A DNA stretch of 64,000 nucleotides from Riptortus pedestris (taxonomy: Eukaryota; Arthropoda; Insecta; Hemiptera; Alydidae), in the NCBI GenBank assembly GCA_019009955.1, contig CM032233.1, forward strand, positions 97,122,501 to 97,186,500, given 5' to 3'. The translations under genes and the position numbers were made by a program. The notes under the pieces are model-generated. The model was given only the letters and a program-made list of their open reading frames with translations, did no database searches and was not told the origin of the DNA. Shown here one piece after another: positions 12,332-25,782 of this stretch (its first letter is position 1; each line of letters starts with the position of its first letter).

Positions 12332-15300
12332 GAACGGATCTCATTTTCGTCATCTCCTGGGTAGGATCGATGGACATTTGAAGAAATTTTTCGAAACTCG
12401 CGTCATGAGTACGACCTCAATAGCTGATTTCCCTTAAGGGAAATCTGCTAATAATGGATTCTCAGAAATAGCAAGTAATCATATTTATTTTATCAGGTAT
12501 ATCTGATTGTTTATCTAAATAAATGCAACTATTACGGATGTATATAATCATCGTTATCTTTCAAGATAACAAAGACTTGTCATCTCGATTTGCTGATATA
12601 ATAATAGAAATAATTAATATTTGCACTTCAAAGTTATTCTATCCTTATCTAATTCACATCACTCATCACTATGAAGTTTATAACAATTGTTTGGAACATG
12701 GTAGCAGTTATAGAGTAAAAAATTCATTAATATTAACTTTATAGTAATGGTATGAGACATTACAGCAAGCCGACCCGTTAATCTTATTCAATCATATAAA
12801 CCACTTGAAAATGACTTAGAAACATATGGCTAACCCAAGAAGTATTTCTGATATTTAACATTTTACATTGAAAACAAAGAGAAAAAATATAACCATTTAG
12901 TCTTCTCGTGGCAAAGTACAGAAACGAAGTAACGCAAATTCATACTTGTTAGAACAGCTCATGAATATTAGAAACGTGATGAGAGTAGTTTACCTCGACA
13001 ATTTTAGAAACTTATGGCAGAAGGTCCACGTAAGATTAGACTACACCGTATGCACGGAATAAAGAGTCAATAAATTATTTATATATTAACACGATTAAAG
13101 GGTGAACATCCAGCCTGGAAGTCCACAGCTAGACTGAAGTCAGAATGGCTCTGCATTAAATCACTAGATAAAATCGATTTCACAAAATAATGGAATCCCA
13201 GAAATAGCAAGTAATAAATTGACAGTTAAAATTGATTGATACAACAGAACATTTAAAGGGAACAAAATGAAAAAAAGTCATATAATCTTCTAGTAGCAAA
13301 GTACTAAAAACGATGTAACACAAATGCATACAAATTAGGACATTAGAGCATGAATATTACAAAAATGATGTTACTGTTTTACCTCAATAATTCCAGAAGA
13401 TATTGGCAGAAGGTCCCACGTTAGGATTAGACAACACCGAATGCACGGCGTCAATTAGTTATTTATATATTAAATCGCACTATACATATTGATCACTTGC
13501 ACATTCATCACACGCATTTGATCACTTCACGAGCTTAAACTATAGCCTAAACACAATCAAAGGTTGAACATACAGCGACGAAGACCACAGCTAGACTGAA
13601 GTAAGAATGGCTCTGCATTAAGCCACTTGATCAAATCGGTTTCACAGAATAATGGATTCTCAGAAATTATAAGTCATAATTTGTCAATAATAATTGTTTG
13701 TATATAAATATATGAACTATTACGAACGTAGATAATATCCGTTATCTATCAAGATGACTCATCTCTCGAGATATGAACGACGTGTCATCTAAATTTACTG
13801 TTATTATAATAGAAATAATTAATTTTTATATTTAAAAGTTTTTCTATCCTTGTCTAATTCACATCACACATCACTGACATTACAGGAAATGTTTGGTTCT
13901 TAGAAGCTATTACAGACTAAACATAAAAATAAAACAAGTCGATTGTCTGCCATTTGAACTATATACCATTTGAAAATGAGATACGTTCACACGGTTATAA
14001 TATAAAACATCGGTACATGCATGTACATCAACATGGGGCGTTTACAAAAAAAAATATCATTTAGTCTTCTCCAGACAAGGTATTGAAACGATTCAAAATA
14101 AATTCACATATTGGTCACATGACATTTGGCATGCATATTAGAAACGTGATGAAATCTGCTTACCTATAAAATCAATGGAGGTTTTCGGCAGAAGATCTAA
14201 ACTGTTATTAGAATACACGGAATACAAAAAAGAAAGAATCTAACGATAGGTTATTTATATTTTACAATCGCACTACATGAATAGCGTATAATCCTTGCCT
14301 AAATTCTATCAAAGGTTGAACATCCAATTGGGAAAAACAAAACAAGTCTGAAGTCAGAAAGGCGGTGCATTTGATCAAATCGATTTCACAAAATAATGGA
14401 TTCCCAGAAATAGCAAGTCATGATATCATAATTTATTAGATGTAAATGATTGTTTATCTAAATAATTGAAACTAGTATGAATGTATATAATATTCATTAT
14501 CTTTCAAGATAACAAATATTTGTCATCTGGATTTGCTGATATAATAATAGAAATAATTAATTTTTGTATTTGAAATATGTTCTAACCTCATCTAATTCAC
14601 GGATCACTGTCAACATTATAGCAGTTAAACAATTTGTTTAGTCTGCAATTGCTACCATCTACCATGTACATAGTAGCAATTCCAGACTAAACTTGAAATT
14701 GCATCAAGTCGATCGTCTGCCATTTGACCTTACTTCAGCAAGTATACCATGTGAAAATCAGTTAGGTTTTCCTAAAATAAAAGACATTGCAAAACAAAAA
14801 CCTTTTTTCAAGTTTACAAATACATTATTGTGCAAATCTCTGCAATGGACTAGGACTTTACATCAAAACAGAAACGAAGTCATGCAGTCTTTATATGACA
14901 AACTATAAGAAACGAAGTGAAATAGATTCACACATTGGACACACAACATTTGTCATGTATATTAGTTGAATGAAATGGATTTACCTGCAAATTCCATTGA
15001 GGTTTTGGCAGAAGATCTAAACAATTATCAGAACACCCGGAATGATAACAAAAAAAGAAAAGTACTATACCAATAACTTATTTCTATTTAAAATCGCACT
15101 AAATTAATCGTGTATAATCATTGCCTAAGCACGAATAAAGGGAGAACATCCAGAAGGGAAGACCACAGCAAGACTGGTGCCAGAATAGCTCTGCATTAAA
15201 TCACTAGATCAAATCGATTTCACAAAATAATGGAATCCCAGAAATAGCAAATCGTAAATTGACAGTTAAAATTGATTGATACAACCAAACATTCAAAGGG

Positions 15301-16600
15301 AACAATAGGAAAAAAAAGTCATCTATTCTTCTAGTAGCAAAGTATTAAAAACGATGTAACACAAATGCAAACAAATTAGGACATAAGAGCATGAATATTA
15401 TAAAAATAAAGATACTGGTTTACCTCAACAATTCCAGAAGATATTGGCAAAAGGTCCCACGTTAAGATTAGACCACACCAAATGGACGGAATAAAGCGTT
15501 AATAAATTATTTACACATTAAATCGCACTAAAGTTATTGATTATACATTTGATCACCTCAAGAGCTCTAGGTTAATAGTTTAGCCTAAACACTAACAAGA
15601 GGTGAACATCTAGTCAGTAAGACGACAGCTAGACTGAAGTCCGAAAGGCTCTGCATTAAGCCACTCGATCAAATCGATTTCACAAAACAATGGATTCCCA
15701 CAAATATCGAGTCATAATACCAAAAATTGCCAGCAATAATTCATTGTTTATCTAAATATATGAAACTATTTCGAATGTATATAAACTTCGTTATCTTTCA
15801 AGATGGAATGCCTTATCATTCAAGATAACAAAGATTTGTCATCTCGATTAGCTGATATTATAAAAGGAATAGTTCATTCTTGAATTTTCAAGTTTTTCTA
15901 TCCTTATCTAATACAAAAAATGCCTTAATATCAACATTAAAGCGATATGTAAGTTATAATTGATTTTTTATCTAAATAATCGATCTATTGTGGATGTATA
16001 TAATCTTCGTTAGCTTTCAAGATGGAATGCTTCATATTTCAAGATAACTAGGATTTGTCATATTCATTTGCTAGAAGAAATAGAATAGAAATAATTAATC
16101 TTTTGAATTTCAAAGTTTTTCTTCACTTACCTAATTCACATCACTCATCACTATCTACTTTACAACAATTGTTTGGAAAATGGTAGTAATTATAGAGTAA
16201 ACTTAAAATTCCATTCTGCATATGAACCATTTGAAAATGAGTTAGGGGCACATGTTTACAATATTATATATAATATTAGAGCATGAATATTAGAAAAGTG
16301 ATAAGATTAGATTACCTCGACAATCCCTAAAGATTTTGGCATAACTCCCACACTAAGATTAGACCAGACAGAATACAGGGAATAAACTGTCAATAAATCA
16401 TTAATATATATTGAATCGCACTAAAATGTGTTGCGAATACCTTTGATAACTTCATGAGCTCAAACTGAAGAATAATAGTTATAGCTGAAGCACAATCAAA
16501 GGTTGAACATCCGGTCGGGAAGACCAAGCACAGCTTGACTGAAGTCGGAATGGCTCTGCATTAAGCCACTTCGATTCATATCATTGTTTGGAACATTGGT
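11450..16600. repeat. Degenerate tandem repeat domain, 0.46-0.9 kb units
   Basis: A module built around TGAACATCCAG, then GACCACAGCTAGACTGAAGT, then GGCTCTGCATTAAGCCACT recurs near 11641, 13093, 13564, 14315, 15143, 15603 and 16503. A second module, TGCTGATATAATAATAGAAA with TCTAATTCACATCACTCATC, recurs near 12592, 13797, 14539, 15850 and 16065. Spacing is irregular (about 460-900 bp after subtracting the element at 11720), so units have been lost and rearranged. No frame is conserved between units, which argues against coding. This looks like an old satellite or a locally amplified non-coding segment. Confidence 0.85.
11720..12449 (+). mobile_element. HINE-like (Helentron-associated) element, complete
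   Basis: The copy begins GTCCGTCACGCAGGGGCTGC after an A run, has the subterminal GCAGATTTCCC, a conserved body (AATATCTCGGTTAATATTC; CCATTAACGAACTTGATCTT), a (TA)n tract at about 12275-12327, and the 3' hairpin GATTTCCCTTAAGGGAAATC followed by TGCT. It sits inside the tandem repeat domain. Related units read CACAAAATAATGGATTC without interruption, and the right flank here resumes AATAATGGATTC, so insertion was into an A run. No open frame encodes a helicase, so it is non-autonomous. The 5' half (11770-11990) differs from other copies. Confidence 0.85.
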
Positions 16601-16740
16601 CGCAATTAAAAGAATAACATAATTTACCATTTAAAATCCGTACATTCGTTTAAAGATATGACATTGATTAACAATTAAAATAATACTGCAATAGAAAAAT
16701 AATGGTTTGTTAATAAGGGTGTACTAAAAATTAAAATTAT

Positions 16741-16939
16741 TTATTAACGTCCACTTTTTGCAACTAAGGGTTTGCAGGTTGCCACCATTTTCTAGCCAGG
16801 GTAGGACTAAGTGTTTTATTTAAAGAATTACGTCACTAAATAAATTCCTTTGCCCAGGCGGGAATCAAACTCGCCACTCTAGGTATATCATGTGAGATTA
16901 AGGCCAACGCTTTATCTCACATGACTAACCTGAGCCCCG
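16741..16939 (-). mobile_element. tRNA-derived SINE
   Basis: Read on the minus strand, the head is GGGGCTCAGGTTAGTCATGT. The B-box-like GGCGAGTTTGATTCCCGCC follows (16859-16874 region), then GGAATTTATTTAGTGACG, then CCCTGGCTAGAAAATGG, with a tail GCAAAAAGTGGACGTTAATAA. The order tRNA-like head, unique body, AT-rich tail is that of a tRNA-derived SINE. No clear target duplication was identified. Confidence 0.8.
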
Positions 16940-17482
16940 AAAGGGTCTAGTCTAGTGCCTGAATACAGGAAAATTAATGAAATTCTAAGCAAGTACACTT
17001 TTCTATATTTGTTTTTGTTATTTCAATCTTACTACCCGTTCGTCAACTAATTGGTTGTTTGTTAAATTCAATAAGTCATTACAGCTAAACACTAAAATTA
17101 AAAGTAATGCTCTAAGACTTTCTCCATAAAGAGAACTATCCTCAAAACATCACATCATTAGATCAAATAATGGCTAAAGCCCGTAAATGTTTCTTAAAAA
17201 CCATAAATAATGGTTCACATATTATTTTAAAACGAGCTTTTCAATGGCTTAACGCAAAAAAAAAGTTTATAACAAATGACTATTCCTATCCATAAGTATA
17301 AATAACACGTTGTGCTCATGCCAAAACGACACGATACATTTTATGAACACAAACCTTATTCCTCCCATCTACTTAGAATGGTCATTATGAGAAGCGAATC
17401 AAGTATTTTTGAAACGACTTATAACAAATAACTTGGATCAGAATTTCTTTCATGCAAAATACTGAAAAGTCGCGATTTCATA
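16940..17482. other. Non-coding, no gene recognised
   Basis: No repeats or element ends were recognised in this gap. Confidence 0.45.
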
Positions 17483-18070
17483 ATTAGTTATGTTCCTCTA
17501 GCGAAAGGTTTCTAATGGGATACAGGCCTTAATGGCACTTTAACTTAATGGTTTTTAAATTGAATATGTAGTAATCAAATGATGAAAAATATATAGGTAT
17601 TCAGCAATGAGGTTTTAAGTTCAGTAATCAGTAATTTATTATTTGGCTTTATGCCAAACCGTGGAATACAATTACTGATTTTTATAAGATACAAAATGTT
17701 TGCATAATTGTCTCTTTACACTTGAGAAAATAATCAGCTTTCCATTAAAAACAGTGGATATTATTTACTTTCAAGCGAACGATCTCGTAAATTTAATTTT
17801 ACTTATTTCCAGACACCCTTCTACTTTTTAGTAATCCAATCAATTTTGTTCAACTGCCCTATAATATGAACGTTGAAAATTCTAAAATCATATAATTACT
17901 GTTAGTGGTCTCGGAAACTAATAAGAATTAGTAAAATGGGTCAGGGATTCGTTCTAATGTTCGTTTTAATTTAGAATTCTCTTCCCAAATTATGAAAAGC
18001 CTTTAGAAAAATATTCAGTATTCATTGGATGCATATAGTATTTTTACGAGCCTAAAGAATCTCTCCCAGT
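17483..18070 (+). repeat. Duplicated block A, copy 1
   Basis: From ATTAGTTATGTTCCTCTAGC to GAATCTCTCCCAGTT the sequence is nearly identical to 22488-23137. Differences are single-base changes and a short extra segment in the second copy (about 22706-22760). The block contains no long open frame. Confidence 0.95.
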
Positions 18071-18900
18071 TGCATACATATATATGTAGTCTACAAAGTG
18101 ATGGATCTCTCATAATTTCTTTGAGGGGGAAATGCTCAGTTAAATCTCTCTTGGTCCTGTACTGTTTCTTGGTGCCTTTATTGTTAGGCCTTGATACACT
18201 CTGTATATATACTCCCATGCCAAGGAGACAGAGAAGTGGCTTTTAGATGACAAAAAACTTATAAAACGAAAGTGAGGGATAGAGAGCGATGGAGAGAGAG
18301 AGAGAGAAAAATGAAGACAACGTGGGCGCTTGGAATAATTTTTGTATTCTAATTGTAACTAACACAAGCTCATTTGAAGCAGGATCCAATAGGAAGTGGT
18401 ATATTACCAGCTGTCCGTAGTGCAGTAAGCCGTTCGAACTTTTTTTTTTTTTCTAAAACCCGTATTTTATGTGAGGAGATTAGGATAAATCCCCTACCGG
18501 AATCGTTAATCATAAATATTCTTAGTGGCGATTCGCCTAGTGAAGAAAAGTAAACACATTTGTAGGTAAATGAGATTTATCTGTCAACGTTTCGACATCA
18601 TTCTCTTTATATCCCGGTTTCTAGGTCGTCACATGAGCTATAAAAAGAAATATGACACACGAATAAAGAAATTACTAAAAGAGGATAAATACAAGATTTT
18701 TTTCAAACAAAATGCGTCGTTTCGACGTATTTCCTTAAAATGGAAGTTTCGTTTAGCCCCCCCCCATAATGAGTTGAAATAAACATAAATAAAATTTAAA
18801 TTTTGTCCCAAAATGATTCAATGAAATATTCTCCTAATAAGGCAATAAGGTCAATTACAACAAGATGTATTTTGGAATAAAAAACAGTTTTCCGACATTG
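18071..18900. other. Sequence between duplicated blocks
   Basis: This part is not shared with the second copy. It contains a short (GA)n at about 18291-18307 and a poly-T at about 18439. No gene recognised. Confidence 0.5.
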
Positions 18901-19310
18901 CGGAAACCCTTTATTTCCTTTACCAATGCCTAAAAAAAATAGACACCAGAATTAATAAAAACATATACGATACGTTCTATGTAAAACATGTATTTATAAT
19001 GATTCTCCTATAGCCTATTTTCATTTATTTTCTAAGCCTGGACAGATAAAGTAAATAAAACGTTTGCAAAACCTTGGAAAAAATATTTTCTGTAGTAAAA
19101 GCCTAATAATGAACGGTCGTATTCTGTTAAAGAGCTGTGTTTTTTTCTGTTTCATTATGTTATACTTTCTGGCCAACAAAAATTTATTATACTAAGAAAT
19201 ACTCTTGACTGCGGCTGACCAAGTTTTATTGTCTATTGATGGAACAAACCGTATTACTGATAATATGACGACTTAAGCAATATTAATCTGAATGAAAGCG
19301 TAAAACTAAC
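18901..19310 (+). repeat. Duplicated block B, copy 1 (more diverged)
   Basis: CGGAAACCCTTTATTTCC through ACGTTTGCAAAACCTTGGAA, GCCTAATAATGAACGG and TATTACTGATAATA matches 23726-24140, with many substitutions and indels. It is clearly more diverged than block A of the same pair. Confidence 0.85.
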
Positions 19311-21960
19311 AGTTCTATCTACGTAAATACAAATTAAATTGTTTCCTAAATTTGTTGTATCTCAAAAATTACTTCTACTTAATGTTTTTGTTAAATTAAA
19401 ACATTATGTCATTGTATAATAGTTATAAACAAAAGAAAGGCATGGGAGAAAAGTATTAAATAAAGTGGCACGATGTTATTTAACTCATGTTATTTTTTTT
19501 ATTAGTATCAAAAAACGTCTACTTCAAAAACAAAAGTGAAATTCGGTCATATCTTAGTAATTATTGTTTTATTTAAATAATAGAGGATGCTTTAACTATT
19601 AAATAGAGTTTAGATTTCTTTTTAAACTAATAATTTTCGCTAGCTTCGTTTCCTTCATTCTTTTCCATATCAGTCCGAAGAATCGCATACAAAGCAATGC
19701 TTATTGGTATCTGAATTTTTGAAGATGAAAAGCCAATAAAAGGCTAAATGTTATCAACTTAAGACAGTGGGGGGGGACTTCAAAAGGTTTTATCATGTTG
19801 GTAAAACTTAAAGTTCCTTCAACCGTGTCTCTGATTATTTAAAAATTAAATGTTGTGTTAAATACTTAGATTTATTATCAAAGTTGTCAAGTGTAAATAA
19901 AATATTCTTGTATTATGTGAAGAGACATATTTAAAAGAGTCGTTTACTATACTTGACAACAATATCTAATATTTTGAAATCTGTAGAACAATATTATTTA
20001 AAGAATTTATTAAAAATTTCCATGTTCGGTTTATGATTTCTTAAGATATTTTATTATTATTATTGATATTTTATTTTAGGATAAAAATTACGTTTCATTT
20101 ACATTCTGTGAGTGAAACGCTCAGAATTTCCTGGTCTTCATAGATTATTTTCAAAGATTAGAGTAAAACTTTTTCAAGAAGATTTCTAACACTTAAAGCT
20201 TTTGATTTACTAGTCAGGGTTACACTTGCTCCAAAAATCTTCCATGTTGGACAAGAGGTATCCCAAACACTAGTATTATATAAAGAAATTCATTTTCCCA
20301 AGCAGTTACATCTTCTAATGTTAAATAAAACGTGTATGAGCCTATTTTGGGTCAGAAGATCGGCCGAACATTCAGTGTCATAATACTTCAAACTCATATA
20401 ATCCTCAGAAAAATTAAAAGTACATAATTGTTAATATAAAAGAATAGATTACATTAGGACGCTAGATAGCATTGTACACACATATTTTTTTTTTTTTTTG
20501 AATATATTAAGAACTATACATTTTAACTCTACTTTCATCTTATACTTCTGTCGCTAAAAGTGAAATCGTATCATTTTTTTTTCTATAAATTTAAACATTA
20601 AAAGATGGGGTAATTTAATTAAATGTACATATGTAATATAACTCAAATAAATTATTTAAGTGTCCTTTCAGTCATTTTTCCTTTTAAGCCTTAACACTTC
20701 TTTTCGGTTTAGACAATTTCGATATTTATCACAATGCAAGTCGAGGCTAACGGAAAAGTACTACTATGCATAATATGTTAATTATTTCAATAGTTTCAAA
20801 TTCAGTAAAAACTGTCTGATCATCAGGCGAGGCTAGTTTTTACACCGCTGGGGGCGAATGTAATTGAATACAAAACATTTTCTAAAAAAAGTTATTTGTT
20901 CATAAAAATGATTTTAAAAATGCTTATGATTTTTGAAACGTTAATTACTTCTAATAATAGCAATAGCAATTTGGAATTCAATGTTAAAAGCCAACATTGC
21001 CAAAACCAGATTGCATCCCCCCCCCTTACTTTACCCTATTAGCCGAGTTTATAAGATGCGAATAAATAATTTTTTTAACGATTGAATGTATTATAGAAAT
21101 TATTTTTTCCTTTGTAATTGAGCTAAGTGTAAAGCTAAATTAAAAATTTAAATACCTCAGGCCAAACCGAAAAAAACAAAGTTCTTCAAGTTTTTCATTA
21201 GTAAATTTTATTTTTCATATTTATTTTTGTGTCTCATATTAGAAGTAGTCAAAGAGCCATCCTGATCCATCCCGAAATTCAGTTGCATGCGTAGCCTCAG
21301 CTTTCTGGCAGAATTGAATTGCAATGACTAGAAATTCAAGCTTATCACAATTACCACTACAAGACACATGACGAGAAGAGTAAGAGGTATTGATTTAAGA
21401 TTAATAAACATTTTCTGTTTAGATTATATATTTCATCTTTTATTAGTCATGTATTTTTTTTTTATTTTACTACTATAAATTAAATTCCAATAGTTCTAAT
21501 TTATATTTGTAGCACGGTTGTATACTTATGTGTTAAATTTTCGTCGTGCGTCTTATCTACTCAACAACTATGGTTAATATTCTTAATTAATTATTTTTAG
21601 TAAGATACATATGCTTATAAGCTTAAGCATGATATATTAGTGAGTTATTTTATCAAACCATTAAAATTCTTTTATTTTACAGTGTATCTGTAAACTGTGT
21701 TGTGACTAGCCACACACAAAAATGTAATAAAAAAATGTTTAATGCTTAATGATTAACACGATTCTACATTAATTCTATATTAATTAATTCCACATTAATT
21801 ACATCAGATTTCTTAGAAAGTTATATCTATTTAAAAAGTAATGGAAGAGCGAATTTTCACAATTTATGCCAAAAAATATGTGGAAACTTTGAAAATATGT
21901 AATGACATACATTGAAAATTAAAACAAAATGGGAATCATTGATTTTTTTCTTAAGCTAAG
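19311..21960. other. AT-rich DNA, no gene recognised
   Basis: Poly-T and poly-C runs are present (for example seven to nine C near 21018). No domain-bearing frame or element terminus was seen. Confidence 0.5.
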
Positions 21961-22160
21961 TTGAAACGTTGACCTTAATCTCACACGGTAAACCTAGAGT
22001 GACGAGTTCGATTCTCGGCTGGCCAAAGGAAATTATTTAGTGACGGAATTCATTAAATAACATCCTAAGTCTCCCACCCTGGCTAGAAAAGGGTAGTAAC
22101 CTGTAGATAACCCGTCCCAATTAGCCTTAGTTGCAAAAAGTGGACATTAATAAATTATAT
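21961..22160 (+). mobile_element. tRNA-derived SINE
   Basis: A tRNA-like region carries the B-box-like GAGTTCGATTCTC (22004-22016), preceded by CCTTAATCTCACACGG. The shared body follows: AATTATTTAGTGACGG and CACCCTGGCTAGAAAAGG, then a tail GCAAAAAGTGGACATTAATA ending in AT-rich sequence. The extreme 5' head is weaker than in the copy ending at 16939, so the copy may be 5' truncated. Confidence 0.8.
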
Positions 22161-22487
22161 TAATAATAACATTTTCCGCGTCAAGCATCTAAAAATATAG
22201 GATATATTCAACAGTCAGAAAGAAGACTTTTGATTTTGTATTGCATTTACCTAATGTCCCTTAGATTTTATGATTTTTCAGAAGGTCAAATAAGAAAAGA
22301 TTTGGTGATCAGTAACCATTTTGTAATTCGCCCCATGCGCAAATTGTTTCTCGTAATAAGGCGAATATTCAAGTGTTTATTCCTTATAAACTATAAAGTA
22401 ATAAGTTTTAAAAACTTGTACAGCGTGTATTCGTTCTTCTACTAGGGTGACAAATCTATTAATATTATATGTAACAAAAATAGGTCT

Positions 22488-23137
22488 AATTAGTTATGTT
22501 CCTCTAGCGAAAGGTTTCTAATGAGTGCAGGCCTTAATGGCATTTTAACTTAATAGTTTTTAAATTGAATATGTAGTAATCAAATGATGAAAAATATATG
22601 GGTATTCAGGAATGAGGTTTTAAGTTCAGTAATCAGTAATTTATTATTTGGCTTTATGCCAAACCGTGGAACACAATTACTGATTTTTATAAGATACAAA
22701 ATGTTTCTCCATTCTTTTTTATTTCTTCAATAAAAAGTAAAATAAAAACAACTAATTGAGCATAATTGTCTCTTTGCACTTGAGAAAATAATCAGCTTTC
22801 CATTAAAAACAGTGGATATTATTTACTTTCAAGCGAACGATCTCGTAAATTTAATTTTACTTATTTCCAGAAACCCTTCTACTTTTTAGTAATCCGATCA
22901 ATTTTGTTCAACTGCCCTATTATACGAGTATGAACGTTGAAAATTCTAAAATCATATAATTACTGTTAGTGGTCTCGGAAACTAATAAGAATTAGTAAAA
23001 TGGGTCAGGGATTCGTTCTAATGTTCGTTTTAATTTAGAATTCTCTTCCCAATTTATTAAAAGCCTTTAGGAAAATATTCAGTATTCATTGGATGCATAT
23101 AGTATTTTTACGAGCCTAAAGAATCTGTCCCAGTTGA
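22488..23137 (+). repeat. Duplicated block A, copy 2
   Basis: Direct copy of 17483-18070 about 5.0 kb downstream in the same orientation, with high identity across the whole length. It carries about 55 bp around 22706-22760 that the first copy lacks. Confidence 0.95.
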
Positions 23138-23725
23138 AGAAATTCTCGAATATACCGAGGAGCTAATTCAAGCTAAAGATCAATCTGAGGGAGAAATAAA
23201 CCAAATATGCTTCAAACCGTGCAAACAATTATGGAAATAAAAGGAAAAACGATTTTATGAACGTTGGCTTTATTATCTGATTATTAGCATAATTTTAGAA
23301 ATGCTCAGCTGAAGTAGTTGTCTAGATAATTAATATTTAATGACAACATAGCCTTCGAGATTATTTCAATGGAAATAATTTTTAGTTTATTTACGATAAG
23401 ATGCTTTTATTTAAAATTTACGATAAGATGCTTAAAACGCAGGTGTGGACTCCAGGATTCAATGAGAATTTCAGAATTAGTAATATTCCTTTATTTGATC
23501 CGACACTTTTCAGAATATTGTTTTCAAATTTAAAAAAAAAAAATTAAAATATAGCCGCAACATTGTGTTCTATAATTTCTGTCTAGGGATTTTCTCGATG
23601 TATCGATTTAACTACAAGCCACTAAATAATTTATCCAAATGATACTTCCTTTATTTGCAACTTAAAAAATGTATTACTTTCTACTGCTTTGTAATGTAGT
23701 TAAGAGTAAACAAATGTGTAATTTA
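23138..23725. other. Spacer between duplicated blocks, copy 2 side
   Basis: Not shared with the first copy. No gene recognised. Confidence 0.45.
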
Positions 23726-24140
23726 CGGAAACCTTTTATTTCCTTTATAAAGGCCTAAAAAAAGTTGAGACACAAGAATAATAAAAATATATATGGTCCG
23801 TTCTATGTGGAACATTTATTCATAATGATTCTTGTATAGCCTTTTTTTGCATTTATTTTGTAAACCTTGATAAAGGAAACGTTTGCAAAACCTTGGAAAA
23901 ACAATATTCTTTTTTTTATGTAATTAAAGTCTAATAATGAACGGTGATGTTTGATTTAAAGCATTGTATTCTTTTCTGTTTCTATATTTATAGAATTTTT
24001 GTACAACAAATATTTTTGTACTAAGAAATATTTTTGACTACGGTTAATCAAGTTTCATTTTCTATTGGTGGGACCTCCCATATTACTGATAATACTAAGA
24101 CTTATGTGATATGATTCAGAATGAATGCTTAAAACAAACG
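23726..24140 (+). repeat. Duplicated block B, copy 2
   Basis: Diverged partner of 18901-19310, with the same order of conserved stretches (CGGAAACCTTTTATTTCC, GCAAAACCTTGGAAAAA, CTAATAATGAACGG, TTACTGATAATAC). Confidence 0.85.
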
Positions 24141-25246
24141 TTTCAATTTTCCTCTTTTACATCTCATATATGAATCTTTTGAAATACATACCCATTCCAA
24201 CTTCTATAGAAAAACTCCTGATTGTTGAATCCATAAATAAAATGAACTGTTTTACTTCATAACTGGTGTTCTGAAGAAGCGGAGATTTGTTCTTCACCTA
24301 CAATTATAGCAACTATAGAATATAGCCATTTTTATTGTTTATTTTATCCTTATTGTGAATTTTTAATCCATAATATTCTGTTACTTTTTGTAGGTCAGTT
24401 TTTGCTATGTTTTCTTACTTTACTATTTTTTTATTTATTTATTGATATAATTAATGAAAATGTATCTTATGTTAGTTTTAATTATGGCTATATGTTTCAC
24501 CGGTAATTTTTGTGGTAGAATTTAATACTTTTCAGAGCTCACACGTTTTTTGTTTCTTTTTTTTTAAGTGGTTTTGCTTCAATGCAAATGTACGTTTTAT
24601 TAAAATAAAACTTAGAACAGATTGTATAATATCGAATTCACCCCTGTACAGAACAATAAGTATTTATTCAAAACAATTGGTATAAAATGTATTAATGATA
24701 GCAAACCCTTTTCCTCCGAGCAAGGTACGAGTTTTCCTAACTTTCATCAAATGTACATCGAACCTTCTTCCAAGACGATGAAAGCCTGCTCCCTTCAAAT
24801 GTGTTTGTATTATAGATTAAAAAAAAAAAAAAAAAGATTTTTTTATTCCAACCTAACTGTTTAATATTCTCATGTAAAACTCAAGATCAAGTTCATTAAT
24901 CGACAAAAATAGACCATGCAAAGTGGTGGTTTAAGGAAAGAATGAAATATGAAATGTAAGTAATTCCGCTATTATATGCTTATTGAAATACTCGTATGTT
25001 ACGTGTCCAATATTCTTACTAGTGTTACTTACAATATAGCTCGATCTATAGATATTTCTGTAACTAATAGATAGCGGAATCATTTGCCATTTTTTGCTTT
25101 CAACCTTTAGTACACCCCTCATAAACTCACATCTTGAAAATGATTATGCCCAGCTTAAATACGACCTATTATTTATATTCAGCCCTTAGTAATGAATAAA
25201 TACAGAACTACAACCATGCCTAACAAGGTCATATGTGCGTCATTTT
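24141..25246. other. AT-rich DNA, no gene recognised
   Basis: Short open frames only. A poly-A of about 17 lies at about 24818. Confidence 0.5.
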
Positions 25247-25782
25247 AGCAGATTTCCCTTAAGGGAATTCAGCTATTGAGGTCGTACTCATGACTCGATT
25301 TTCGAAATTTTTCTTCAAATGTCCATCCTACCTAGGAGATGACGAAAATGAGGTCCGTTCAAAACTGTATATATATATATATATATATCTGATACCGCTC
25401 TAGCGGTCGGCTTGTTTTTAATTTTTACGACTGAAATCGGACCAGCTGAAATCCTTAATATCTCCGTTATTATGCGTCGGATCGAAAAATGGAATAAAAC
25501 AAATCTTATTGCAAATGTAATGTTCTATAAATGTTGTTATGTACATTTTATCAATATCTTGATTATTAACAGAGATATTTGCATTTTTTAATTTTCGTTT
25601 TTGAGTAAAGCCCCACTTCTACTCACCTCATATTAACAATATTCTATTATGTTATGAAACATATTATTTGAAGCTTAAATACCAAATATTGTTCTCATTG
25701 AACTTTTAAGTTTTGAGATAAATACAAATACGTTGCGCATGTGGGGAATCTGCTTAGTTAACGCAGGCCCTCCGTGACGGAC
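25247..25782 (-). mobile_element. HINE-like element, complete, minus strand
   Basis: The 3' end is at 25247 (AGCAGATTTCCCTTAAGGG, the hairpin in reverse) and the 5' end at 25782 (complement of GTCCGTCACGGAGGGCC). A short (TA)n at about 25371-25388 separates the two halves. The conserved body matches (complement of CGATGGACATTTGAAG-like and TCGGTTATTA-like segments). It lacks any protein-coding frame. Confidence 0.83.
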
